A stretch of DNA of 41,825 nt from positions 1 through 41,825 of the forward strand of contig JACGCN010000114.1 of NCBI GenBank assembly GCA_014905825.1, given 5' to 3'. Positions 24,082-33,988 of this stretch are shown piece after piece; within the stretch, counting starts at the first letter, position 1, and each line of letters starts with the position of its first letter. A model generated the notes under the pieces. That model saw nothing but the letters and a program-made list of their open reading frames with translations, made no database searches and was not told the origin of the DNA. Position numbers and translations under genes: made by a program. The stretch comes from Lyophyllum atratum (lineage: Eukaryota > Basidiomycota > Agaricomycetes > Agaricales > Lyophyllaceae).

Positions 24082-26411
24082 ATGCCCATGACCTGGCATA
24101 GATTGTCAGTGCAGCCACATCGACTTGCTCGGAGTTTAGTAGCACCACGGCATCGATCCATCCGGACACAACCAATCTATGAACATGCAAATCATGGAGA
24201 ACAGGATATACCACAAAAACCTCCTGGGTTCGGATTGGCTACTCCACGACAGGTAATGAGATACTGGCTCTCCCAATAATGTTGTCTGACTCCAAATTGA
24301 CTAGCTGGTCGAGTATCTAAATGAATTCATCGTTGGACAAGAGAATGCAAAGAAAGTGCTCTCCGTAGCGTGTGTATTATCCTTCTATGATTGTACTTAT
24401 CTCATTAGTCCTGAATTGATTTCAAAAGAGTGTTCAATCATTACAATCGTGTACGCGCAAATCTACAACATCTGGAAGCTCGAGAGGCTGAGCGCGAATA
24501 CGAGTCCCTGGAGGATGATCGTACGCATTGTTTCATTCTCTTATTACTTGTATCCATTGTTCTCATTGTATCTGGTAGCTAACGACCATGGTGGTGTTTC
24601 CACAGCCCAGGTGCGGCCGACGCGCAAGCCTCGTGTACCCACCCCACCCTTTCCTCGGCAACACGTGCCATTATTTGAGAAGAGCAATGTGCTAGTGATG
24701 TGCGGATGCTCGATATTTTCTCATGAAACTTACTCTTGCTTACCTTCGAGACAGTGGTCCAACAGGCTCAGGTATACATGATACTACGTGATCCCGAATT
24801 GGCTATAACATTCGTCCCGCTCCAGGCAAAACATTATTGGCCAAGACTCTTGCCAAGGTTCTTGACGTACCGTTCTCCGTTAGCGACGCTACGACTTTTA
24901 CACAGGCGAGATATACTTACTCATTCTGGGTGAATGACTGACTAACTGACAACGTTAGGCTGGATGTCAGTCACATCTCCCGTTCCTCTTGCATCACTTG
25001 ATTTTATACTATCGCAGACGTGGGCGAGGATGTTGATATGGCAATACAACGACTGGTGAGTTGTAAAAGCTGATTCTGAGAAGTAAACCAATATAAGATC
25101 CTAGCTGCAAGCCGCGAATTGGGATCCATTGCGTGCGAGGTCAACCCAGATCCACAACCTTTATTTGATTGCAGGCTGAATTGATCTATCATAGCATGGG
25201 TATTGTATACATCGACGAGGTCGATAAGGTCGCTAAGAAGTCCGCAGGGGGTTTGGACAGCTCGCGAGACGTCGGTGGTGAAGGTGTTCAACAGGCCCTT
25301 TTGCGCATGATGGAAGGCTCGGTAGTCAGTGTCCAAGCCAAAGGCGGTGCCTCTGCCGAGGTACCTGGTCCTGCAGGGGGCGAAGGTAATCCACGAGGGG
25401 GTCAGCGAGCGCCAGCAGCCTCTGGTGAGTATATCAATTGCCTTCCTCGAACTCCCACCGAGAAGAATTGTACCAGCGAAACCAGACATATATCATATCG
25501 ATACCTCCAACGTTCTCTTTATCCTAAGTGGTGCTTTCGTTGGTCTTGATACCGTCATCAAGCAACGTGTAGCGAAGGGCGTGAGTGCTGTTTCTGGACG
25601 GATGTAATTATTTCAGCTGACTTATGGCCAAAGTCCATCGGCTTCACAGCTACCTTACCTGCTCCAGAAGACGGTGATTCTGTCCCATTCTTCACTCCAA
25701 ATCGTAAGACTGCGACAAATGTTCTGGACCTTGTGGAGATCACCGGTACGTTCCTTTCCGCTCCGTGATCACATTTCTCGAAGCTAACTCCCATGGTCTC
25801 CAGATCTTGTCAAATACGGGTAGTTATCACTCGTCTGCTGGGCATCATCAACAAGCCATCTGATTTCGTTTTAGTTTCATCCCAGAATTTATCTCTCGCC
25901 TACCATCCATCACAACACTTGCGCCACTTACAGTCCCTGACCTACGGCGGATCCTTACAGAAGTGAAGGGTTCGCTTATGTCACAATATCAATCTCTGTT
26001 TGGGTATTCTGGCGTCGAGATCCGATTTACAGGCGCTGCCCTAGACGAAATATGTCGAAAGGCATCTGAGAGAGGCGGGGGCGCGCGAGGGCTTCGAGGA
26101 ATCATGGTCCGTTGCAACTTCTGACCTGCATGTCCCCCATCTAAAGTCTATTCTCTCGCAGGAGGCCCTCTTGTTGGAGCCGATGTATGAAGTCCCGTAA
26201 GTGGTCCCCTTGGTCGTTGCCTTAGTAGCTCGGTACTGAGTCCCGCGGCAGGGGTTCGGAGATTCGCCACGTCCTCGTCACCGCTGAAGTTGTCCGCGGT
26301 GAGAAGTTACCAGGATACTGGAAGAAGGGTGAAGGTGTTGCTTTCTGGGAAGCATGGGCAAAGGAAGAAGGCAAGAGTACTGGGAAAGCCTCTGGATTCA
26401 CTCAGACCTAG
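24082..26411 (+). CDS. MCX1: Mitochondrial ClpX-type AAA+ unfoldase
   Basis: This is an ATP-driven unfoldase of the mitochondrial matrix. The N-terminus ([20 protein letters not shown]) is rich in Arg and Ser and lacks acidic residues, as in a targeting presequence. There is no zinc-binding domain as in bacterial Clp[21 protein letters not shown] is followed by [20 protein letters not shown]. Walker A is [19 protein letters not shown], the pore loop is TFTQAGYVGEDVD, and Walker B is [10 protein letters not shown]. Next come [31 protein letters not shown] and sensor 2 in [32 protein letters not shown] retains the IGF tripeptide by which ClpX docks on ClpP. A low-complexity Gly/Pro/Ala insert follows the RDVGGEG segment. 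About a dozen introns, including two microexons and a GC-AG intron. ATGs at 24082 and 24088 are both possible starts. Confidence 0.93.
24755..24771 (+). other. MCX1: 17-nt microexon encoding the MCX1 P-loop
   Basis: TGGTCCAACAGGCTCAG lies between acceptor CGAGACAG and donor GTATAC. With the flanking exons it reads VLVI-GPTGSG-KTLL in perfect phase. The flanking introns are 24700-24754 (55 nt) and 24772-24825 (54 nt). Skipping it deletes the Walker A loop and breaks the frame. Confidence 0.85.
24906..24958 (+). other. MCX1: GC-AG intron in MCX1
   Basis: The donor is ACACAG|GCGAGA and the acceptor is CGTTAG|GCTGGA, with a good branch-point sequence (CTGACTAACTGAC) before the acceptor. It joins TFTQ to AGYVGED, which is invariant in ClpX. 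The only GT alternative (24931 onward) would leave an intron of 29 nt and insert eight residues into the pore loop. Confidence 0.8.
24959..24965 (+). other. MCX1: 7-nt microexon in the MCX1 pore loop
   Basis: GCTGGAT lies between the GC-AG intron on its left and a GT-AG intron (24966-25017) on its right. It contributes Ala, Gly and the first base of the Tyr codon of the pore loop AGYVGED. Without it the conserved AGY is lost and the frame breaks. Confidence 0.8.
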
Positions 26412-26657
26412 ACTCCGATGCCTTGTATGTATTCTGTAAATGTAAGTAACAGAGGATGTATTTCATGTACACTATCCTTGCAATTGATAAGCCCAGGAAA
26501 GAAATATAGGAGTAGTGAACGTGAACAAGTCGGGAAGATTTATTTCGTTCCTGTAATGTTCTTAAAAAAGAGAAATGCTATGATGTAAACTATCAGTGGC
26601 GCAACGGCCTGGTATGCAATGGCCGAGGAAACATGGAAGAAGGTTCAAGTGCTAAAT

Positions 26658-27562
26658 TTACTCCTCTTTCTTTTCCTCCTTCTTCTCGGCATCATCAGTA
26701 GTAGGCTCATCGGCGTTTGCAGGAGTCTCCTCAGTCTTAGGCTCTTCTTCCTTCTTCTCCTCCTCGGTGGATTCGGCAGGGGCAGCTCCGCCCAACAATA
26801 CGGCATTCTTGGCTTGTGCATCTTCGAAAGCGACTTTGAACTGCGCAGCATCTTGGAATGGTTTAATCGTCGATAAACGGACGACAGAGGCGCTCGACTC
26901 ACTTTCGGCATTGGCAAAACGGATTGCGAGGGTCTCCGCGGTGGGAGGGGTTTCAGAGTAATCTGCTGCCACCTTCCAGACCCAGCTCCTGTCCGATCCG
27001 ATGTTAGGCTGCAGCCGCATATCCGACGAGACTGTGAAAAACGCGGGTCAGAACGTGTATGGCGATGCAAAACGAACAGAGAAAAAAATAGGCGACTTAC
27101 TAACGTGATTGGCACAGACTTTCAAGGTCTTATCGCGTCTCATGACAACGCGGACCTTCTTGGTCTCTTTGTGGGCAAGCAGGCGGACATCGCCCGTTCC
27201 GCGCTCCTTCCATTCGGCAGAATCAGCGTCAAATCGGAATAGTTTTGCGCGCCTGGATTTATCAACGCAGAATCGCAGAGTAGTTTGCGAAGTTAGTGGG
27301 ACTGATTGTGTGGCGATCGCGTAAAGGGACATAGACGCACATCTTGAAAAGCACATCCTCGTCCTCCTCGTGTGTTTTCGTATCAACCTGCTCGGTGAGC
27401 TTGATAACCGGCTCGAACTGAGCATCGGTCTCCTCCTCCTGAGTGAAAAGTAGCGATGAGTTCAAGTAGGAGTACGGGGAGATCTCAGGATTGATTACGA
27501 GATCTGGCGGGATAGGAGGAGAAACTTACTCTGGGAGCAAGGGCATCGGTATTTTCAGCCAT
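26658..27562 (-). CDS. YRB1: Ran-binding protein 1 (RanBD domain)
   Basis: This is a cytoplasmic Ran-GTP-binding protein that, with RanGAP, releases Ran from export and import complexes. The short first exon [11 protein letters not shown] (ATG at 27560-27562) splices to [20 protein letters not shown]. The Ran-binding domain follows: [57 protein letters not shown], then [12 protein letters not shown] and [15 protein letters not shown]. The C-terminal tail from about 26660 to 26790 is rich in Glu, Lys and Thr ([14 protein letters not shown]), as in other RanBP1 proteins. Three or four introns. The gene diverges from EMP24 with 175 bp between starts and is tail-to-tail with MCX1. Confidence 0.94.
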
Positions 27563-27737
27563 GATAGTGAAGATCTGAGAGTAGTTTGGGAAGTAAACGA
27601 ATAAAGGAAACCAACGAGGTCGAGAGATGGAAAAGGGCCAGGAAATCTCCAAAACATGACAAAGACCCCGGAACTGCCAAGTCGGGGTCTTCCGATATGC
27701 GTGCCGTCGTGGCACACCGTCTTCATCACTCACTGTA

Positions 27738-28621
27738 ATGTCCAGAATGCCATATACCCAGAAGCTGCTCACCGCATGCTTGTCTCTGCTTTTCGTTATT
27801 CCCGTCCTAGTATCCGCCCATCTAATAGAAGTCTCCGCCGGTCACAAGGAATGTTTCTTTGAAGATCTTCACAAAAATGACAAGGTTCGACTGCACACGC
27901 TGACCACGTATTGCATTCCTAACATTTGCAATTTAGATGACTGTCACGTACCAAGTTGGAGGAGGCGGCCACTTGGACATTGATTTCTGGGTGCGTTAGC
28001 GTGTTATCACAGTCTGGCCTCGGGTTTGACATCAAGTACAGTTAACAGACCCAGACGACCGCGTCCTTGGAAAGCAGGTCCGGCAATCTACAGGGTCCCT
28101 TTCTATTACTGCAGAGAAGGATGGAAGGCATGAGCTTTGCTTCTCTAACCAAATGAGCGCCGTCACGGACAAGATGGTCAGGTCAGTACTTCCACTTACC
28201 ATTACACTTTACAACATAATCAATATACTCTGCGACCCTTCCAGCTTTAATGTCCATGGTGTGATCTATGTCTCAGGAGACGGTTCGTTCCTCCATTGTC
28301 AATTCTGGCCATTGCTTACACAGACCTAACAGACATCGTTGCCCCGGTCGAGCGGGAAATTCGTTCATTGGCAAACGGATTACTGTCGGTCAAGGACGAG
28401 CAAGAGTACATCGTCGTGAGGGAGCGAACGCATCGCAATACCGCGGAGTCTACCAATGCTCGGGTGAAATGGTGGTCGATCCTACAGGCCATAGTTCTGT
28501 TTTCAGTGGTTGGCTGGCAGGTGTACTATCTTAAAGTACGTCTCAACCTTGGAGCTCTGGGTGTTTTCTGTTTGACATCTGTTTCTTCTAGTCTTTCTTC
28601 GAAGTGAAGCGTGTAATATGA
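27738..28621 (+). CDS. EMP24: p24 family cargo receptor Emp24 (p24-beta/TMED2 type)
   Basis: This type I membrane protein cycles between ER and Golgi in COPII and COPI vesicles, selecting cargo such as GPI-anchored proteins. A signal peptide (KLLTACLSLLFVIPVLVSA) ends before HLIEVSAGHKECFFEDLHKN. The GOLD domain continues MTVTYQVGGGGHLDIDFW, ITAEKDGRHELCFSNQMSAV and FNVHGVIYV. A coiled segment has EYIVVRERTHRNTAESTNAR, one membrane helix is WWSILQAIVLFSVVGWQVYY, and the tail is SFFEVKRVI. The Phe-Phe pair and the hydrophobic end are COPII export signals; basic residues are near the C-terminus, as in TMED2. ATGs at 27738 and 27747 are both in frame; the second gives the more typical signal peptide. 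Four introns. Confidence 0.94.
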
Positions 28622-28932
28622 CCTGTCCTTAAATTCAATTCATTCCACGGATTCTATCATGCCAATGGCGTGAATATAAGGATCCAGCTCATACATTGAC
28701 GATACGTCGACCATGATTACCGGTCATAACAGGCTACAGACACATAACAGGCAAGACGGGTATAGGTGAAACAATGGAGAAGAATGTGGCATAGGGGGCT
28801 AGGATGTCATGAGGGGTCGTGTGCGATATTAACGATCGGGTCTGACAATCTATTGTAACAGATACACAACGTGGGCGCTGCCCACGTATTAAACACATCG
28901 AGCACGACTGGTGAACGAAACAAAAACAAAAC
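28622..28932. other. Convergent 3' interval, EMP24 / kinesin-8
   Basis: About 310 bp between two stop codons, moderately AT-rich, with no open frame of note beyond an antisense frame that enters the kinesin tail. It presumably holds both transcript ends. No repeat or RNA gene is visible. Confidence 0.4.
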
Positions 28933-31900
28933 TCATCGCCAGGTTTTCTTAGACCTGTTGAAGCTCATGTCCGCGCTATTGTTCGGATCCATACTAATGG
29001 AGAGGTTCGCCATAGACGTGTTCGCTCCCAGCGGTGGTGACCTGAACTTCAGCGACCCAACGCTCGTCGACTTGGTCAAGGACATCCTCTTCGTCCGCTT
29101 CCCCGGACTGCCCAGCATGACTCGCCGCGGTCCGCTGCTCCCATCCGCATTCGGCGGCGAAAGCTGTGGGATCATGCTTGACCGCCTCCTTCCCTTTTCA
29201 TTTCGCATCGGCCCAATGTTTGACCGGCGCCTTCCACTTGCGGTCTTTGCCGTGCCCCCACCAGAACCAGAACCTATCCCGCCGTTCTTCGAAGGAGTAG
29301 ATGGTCCTCGTCGCCCGGGACTCCCATTAGTGCTACGGTCGCGCGCTTTGGGAACGTGCAGCTTGTTCCCTGAGAATGAGCGGCTGTTGGTAGATTCGGA
29401 GAGGTGGTTGATGCTCATATCAGAAAGCGGGTTGTGGTTATGTCGCTCGGGACTGGCGCTCTCGTCGCCCTCCATAAGACTGCCAAGTGCAGAGCCTCGC
29501 GACCGTGATTTGAGGAAACTGGGATCTAAGCGGCTGGGCCTCGGCCTTCGAGCCCGAAGAGCCAAAGACGTGTCATAGGCTGTTGATGCTGGAAGCGAGG
29601 CACTGAAGCTGAAGTTGACGCTATCATCGGTCTTATCCGCCTCATCCTCCCATTCACTTTCTGAGCCTCCAAGTGACGTGCATCTAGGCGGGAGAGTGTT
29701 GATGGTTGACGAAGATGCAATGCTGGCACTAACATCTGTGGACGGACTTGCAGGAATAATTGTAACGGCCACTGGGGGCAACTTTGGACCACCATCATCA
29801 AGATCGCCTTGCCCAGCTTCGTCCCTCCATTGTACGTTCTTGATGCCCTTCGATCCCTTCTTCTCCTTATCGGATACCCTCCTGTATGGTTGTGAAACTA
29901 AACTCGAACGCAGTGATTTTCGAGGGGAACGGTTTGGGCGACGGGACTCCGAAACGGACAGATTGTTGGTTCCCAACGCTGATGAGCGCCTTGAGCTTCC
30001 CATGGCCGTACTAGCATGCTGGAGCACGGCGGGTCCAGAGCTAACCCTTCGTGTAAAGGTTGTCGCATACCCACTGAAGGCGTCTAAAGATGAAGGAGCA
30101 CTCCGAGCTGTTGATAGGTAACCTTCGGTTGATGCGCCTATTAGCTTGTCGAACGCTTCGTCGTTGTTCTTCTTCACCGACCCAAGCGCCTTCGCCACTC
30201 TGACTGTAGCCGAGGTTTCAGATGTTCCATCTAGACTCTCCGCTGCTTCCCCTATCATAACTGTGCATCTCCCAAGCATTCCCACCAGGCTCACCACAAT
30301 CTCTGCCATGCCTTCGACTGCGCTCCGCATCACCGCATGCTCGCTCTCCGCTTTCGCCTTCTCCATCTCTGCCTTCTTACACATGGCGTCGAGCTTGACG
30401 TTTTCGACGCTGACCTCGTCCAGCTTCTCCGACTTCCGCTCTGAGACGGCGCGCATCGTGGCCTCGAACATAGCGTTGGAGTTGGAAGCTCGTTGAATCC
30501 GGGTAATGAGCGGCGAATCAGATTTCGTGGCCTGCTCCTCTGGCACAGCCAAAGCCTCCAACAATGCTTTCTCTGCCTGCAAATCAGCGGAAAGAGTGCC
30601 CGATGACCCCTTGGCATCAATCTGCGCGAGCCTGGCACGAATCGCCACCAGTTTAGCCTTCGCAACTGTGATTGTCCCCGTACAAGCGGCACCATCCACA
30701 ATTGGACCCTTCGTTTGCTCCACTTTAGTCTTGAGATCACTCTTCGCCCTCTCAACTTCCACTTTCGCCTCTGCCTTCTTCCGGCGAACAACCTCACTTT
30801 CTGTGTCCTTCTTTCCAGAAAGCTTCGCCTTGAGTTCCAAAATCTCTTGGTTCAACCTATTGATGGCTTCGACGTAACGTCCGACGTGCCGGTCGACGTT
30901 TACAACGTTTCTGGTGACCACCTTGGTCTTGATCTTCGTTGCGCGGTCGGCGTAAACCAGCGTGTTGTGTGTATCGTCGAAGTGGTTTGACGTGGGCGCA
31001 ACGCAGACTATCATCACTGTTTTGCAATTGCCACCGAGGGAGAATTTCAGCAAGCGAGTGAGTTTGCTGTTTCGGTATGGTACATGGCGGACGGCACCGC
31101 CACTTTCGCAAAGGGCATTTATGCAGTTTCCAAGGGCTAAGAGGGATTTATTGATGTTGGCTCCCTCTACCATACGTTGGCCCATGTTGCTGGTGGCAGC
31201 GGCGCGTTCGCTGCCGGCAAGGTCGATGATGGAAAGTGTAGCCATCGTTCGTTGTTCGGTGAGTGCTGCTGTCCGAGGTGATTGCGTAACATGGACCTGC
31301 AACACCGCATGTGATCGCGAGCTCGTTTCGTTGGCATGGGTTGGGCTCTGTGTCCTCCGAAGATTGCCTTGCAGCACGATCTGCTTGACCTCTTCAGCAG
31401 TTCGAGGTTTAAGCTCCACAAGCCCAACGACCTTGACGGATTTGTCTTCGCGGATAGAAAGCCCTCCACGTGGTGCATGGGAACCCGGCTCAGCGAGTAG
31501 GTCACGGATCTCCTCGTTATAAATCTCCAGGAAAGTCACCCCGACTTCGACATCCCATTCGTCCCTGCGATCTTCGATGCGCTGAAATAAGTCCGCCATG
31601 GTTAAATATATTATACCTGGGTCAGATTCTGTGCCGCTGATTGTGTGCGTCTTGCCGCAGCCCGTGGCCTGGGATCGGGCTGGTCAATATATGTACACTG
31701 AGGTGGTGATAGGGCTCACGCCATAAGCAAAAACTGTAGCATTATAACCGTCGAAAAGGCCCTTGAGAAGGGGTTGTGATGTAGCTTCGAACACATCGTG
31801 TTGTCGCGCCTCGTGGCCGAACACCTTGTCGAACATGAATCTTTTGTCCTTGTAGCGTTTCGTCCCCGGTGGCATAAACCCTCGCTCAACAAACGCCCTC

Positions 31901-32175
31901 GCCTGATCCTTCTCGTCGGGATCAAACGTCAATATCCGGTCGTCGACGATCTGAACTATGTCTCGAAGTGGTGCGGTGTGTTGGACCTTCCCGGGTGTAG
32001 ACAACGCGCCATCTCCACGGATAGCGGAATCATAGCAGGGTTCCGGTAAGCGGGCTGCCTCCCATGCCGAAGGCGGTCGTACGCGTACTGTAAAATCGAT
32101 TACTTCAGCGGCTGTCCACAGTCAACAAAGAGATAAATATGCGCCTGCGACGGTGATGGAGCCTGCGGCAACCAT
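28933..32175 (-). CDS. KIP3: Kinesin-8 motor protein (Kip3 / Klp5-6 family)
   Basis: This is a plus-end-directed motor that shortens microtubules and sets spindle length and nuclear position. Exons 32145-32175 (31 nt), 31720-32087 and 28933-31668 give 1,044 residues. The motor opens MVAAGSITVAVRVRPPSAWE. Its P-loop is YGATGCGKTHTISGT (about residues 132-146), switch I NETSSRSH (about 246) and switch II DLAGSER (about 282). The neck contains HNTLVYADRATKIKTKV, then VVNVDRHVGRYVEAINRLNQ, which is diagnostic of kinesin-8. A coiled coil (about 370-420 and 450-570) precedes a Ser/Arg-rich basic tail with many RRSS/SPGRR patches, likely the second microtubule-binding site. Intron 1 has a GC donor; intron 2 falls immediately before the P-loop Ala. 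It diverges from dihydroorotase. Confidence 0.94.
32088..32144 (-). other. KIP3: GC-AG intron in kinesin-8
   Basis: On the minus strand the donor is GTCGCAG|GCGCAT and the acceptor is TTTTACAG|TACGCG, 57 nt. It joins SITVA to VRVRPP, the first beta strand of the kinesin motor. The one nearby GT donor (GTCGCA) puts the next exon in the wrong frame. Confidence 0.75.
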
Positions 32176-32533
32176 TTGTAGTAAATGTCGTTGCAATTGG
32201 TCCTTGTTTCTGTGCGCGGGCGTGGTATGGTGGAGGAGAAGCACGCGAGATGGGTTTGTCGGTAAGGAGGATGGTGGTTGATTAGACTTCACAAGTTCAG
32301 CCTGAGGTCAAATTGAACCACAACGCGTTTGATCACGTGGTCGCAACGGCACGTCAATCTTATCGCAATCTTATCGTGATCATGATCGAGCGCTACGGAT
32401 GAGGCATAGTGTCTTGTAAACCAAGTTGATCTCTGTCCATCTCCCTTACTTTAACCGACGACTACGTGCGTATCTGAAAGTCATGAATTCTATAAATTTC
32501 TGAGAAGCCCATCAGCAGAAATTCAGGTTTTCT
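32176..32533. promoter_or_regulatory. Shared promoter region, kinesin-8 / dihydroorotase
   Basis: A 358-bp divergent interval. It contains a CACGTG E-box at 32334-32339 (within GATCACGTGGTC), the site type bound by basic helix-loop-helix factors such as Cbf1 or Pho4. Just beyond is a tandem repeat of AATCTTATCG (about 32356-32376), which is two CGATAAG sites on the minus strand, matching the GATA-factor consensus. Use by either gene is inferred only. Confidence 0.5.
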
Positions 32534-33816
32534 ATGACCTTCACTATCTCTGTCAATTCACCCGCCGATTTCCATGTCCACCTGAGGCAGGGATCACTCG
32601 CCGCTTTAGTTACTCCCCATGTTAAAAAAGGAGGTTTTGATCTCGCATACGTTATGGCATGTCTTGATTTATCTGTTGTGGGTCTGCCATATCCTGATGA
32701 ACAACTGCCTAGCCAAACCTCAAACCCCCGATCACGACAACCGCTCAAGCACTTGAATATAAGAAAGAGCTGGAGAGACTCGACCCCAGTGTTGAATACC
32801 TGATGACGCTATATCTTTCTCCAGAGCTTACTCCGGGAGAGATCAGAAAAGCCAAAGATGCCGGTGTTTCTGGTATGTATTTACGTCGTCCACAATCTTG
32901 GATATTCTCATGATGTGGATCATCATGTAGGTGTAAAATCATACCCAAGAGGTGTAACAACAAACTCAGACGGAGGTATCGAATCATATGAGACATACTA
33001 CCCCATCTTCGAAGTAATGCAAGAAGTCGACATGGTCCTTAACTTGCATGGCGAAATCCCATCAGACGCGTCTGCAGTTCGTGCTGCTTTTCACCGCCTT
33101 AGCAGGCACTTTTTAACATTACAGTGCACAGAACACGCATATTCTCAATGCTGAGCCCAAATTCCTTCCCCATCTTCTAAAACTCCATGCGACATTTCCC
33201 AGACTTCGCATCGTCCTAGAACATGCAACAACGCGTGCTGCAGTGGAGGCCGTGAAATCATGTGGTCCTACTGTAGCGTGCACCATTACTGCTCATCACC
33301 TTGCCCTCACCGTGGATGACTGGGCCGGCCAATCCTGGAATTACTGCAAACCAGTCGCCAAATACCCAGACGACCGCTCAGCTTTGAGAGATGTTATTGT
33401 TGAAGGTAAGTATACCTGACTCCTTCGATGAACAACATACTGAACAAATATGGCAAGGGCATCCACGATTTTTCCTCGGTTCCGATTCCGCACCTCACCT
33501 GCCACATACCAAATCTACAAGTACACCATCCCATGGCTGCGCAGCAGGGATCTACACGTCTCCCATCCTGCTCCCTCTCGTCGCTCACCTGTTAGAATCT
33601 TTCAATGCTCTCGATAGACTCGATGGGTTTGTAAGCGGCTTTGGGAGAGCTTTTTATAAAAAAGCAATCTCTTCAGATCGCAATTCCAGGATTATCCTCC
33701 AAAGGCCGCGCTCTGGAAAGTTCATAATTGAGGATAAGTATGTCTTGGATGACCACAGCGTTGTCCCTTTTTGGGCGGGGAGGGAGCTCGGATGGGAGAT
33801 AGCAACAGAGAGTTGA
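32534..33816 (+). CDS. URA4: Dihydroorotase (class II, PyrC/Ura4 type)
   Basis: This enzyme cyclises N-carbamoyl-L-aspartate to L-dihydroorotate in pyrimidine synthesis. Five exons (32534-32656, 32713-32872, 32931-33076, 33132-33405 and 33458-33816) join in frame to 353 residues, the normal length. Zinc ligands are visible: HxH in DFHVHLRQG, the carbamylated Lys in GVKSYPRGVT, His in LNLHGEIPSD, His in RIVLEHATT, and Asp in FFLGSDSAPH. VMPNLKPPITTTAQALEYK and WNYCKPVAKYPDDRSAL are also typical. The first intron uses a GC donor. The acceptor of intron 3 is the least certain junction. It sits 172 bp upstream of the C2H2 gene in the same orientation. Confidence 0.95.
32657..32712 (+). other. URA4: GC-AG intron in dihydroorotase
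   Basis: The donor is GTTATG|GCATGT and the acceptor is TGCCTAG|CCAAAC, 56 nt. It joins YVM to PNLKPP, conserved from E. coli PyrC (IVMPNLAPP) onward. A GT donor six bases upstream (GTTATG, 32651) is also in frame but would delete the conserved Val-Met pair. Confidence 0.75.
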
Positions 33817-33988
33817 ATATACCCCCTAGAAGGAGGCGACATGCTGGTTGTCGGCGATATCCGAAAGTTGTGTATATAGTATTTTGTACCTTCTGCCTGG
33901 AACCATATCTTCCTGTCCTTGACGGACGTCCCTACTATTTAATCTTGTCTCACCATTTTCTATATCTACTCTACGACTCTCGATAATT

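Noticed and set aside
24906..24958. GT-AG alternative for the MCX1 intron, starting at 24931
   Set aside because: It would leave an intron of 29 nt, below any plausible minimum, and insert eight residues in the invariant TFTQAGYVGED pore loop.
25004..25489. 161-residue minus-strand open frame
   Set aside because: It is antisense to the MCX1 Walker B region, whose coding strand carries conserved motifs.
28871..29578. 235-residue plus-strand open frame
   Set aside because: It lies antisense to the coding tail of kinesin-8; its Leu/Pro/Arg-rich make-up mirrors the Ser/Arg-rich tail, and no motif is visible.
29615..30877. Several plus-strand frames of 90-170 residues
   Set aside because: All are antisense to the continuous kinesin-8 exon.
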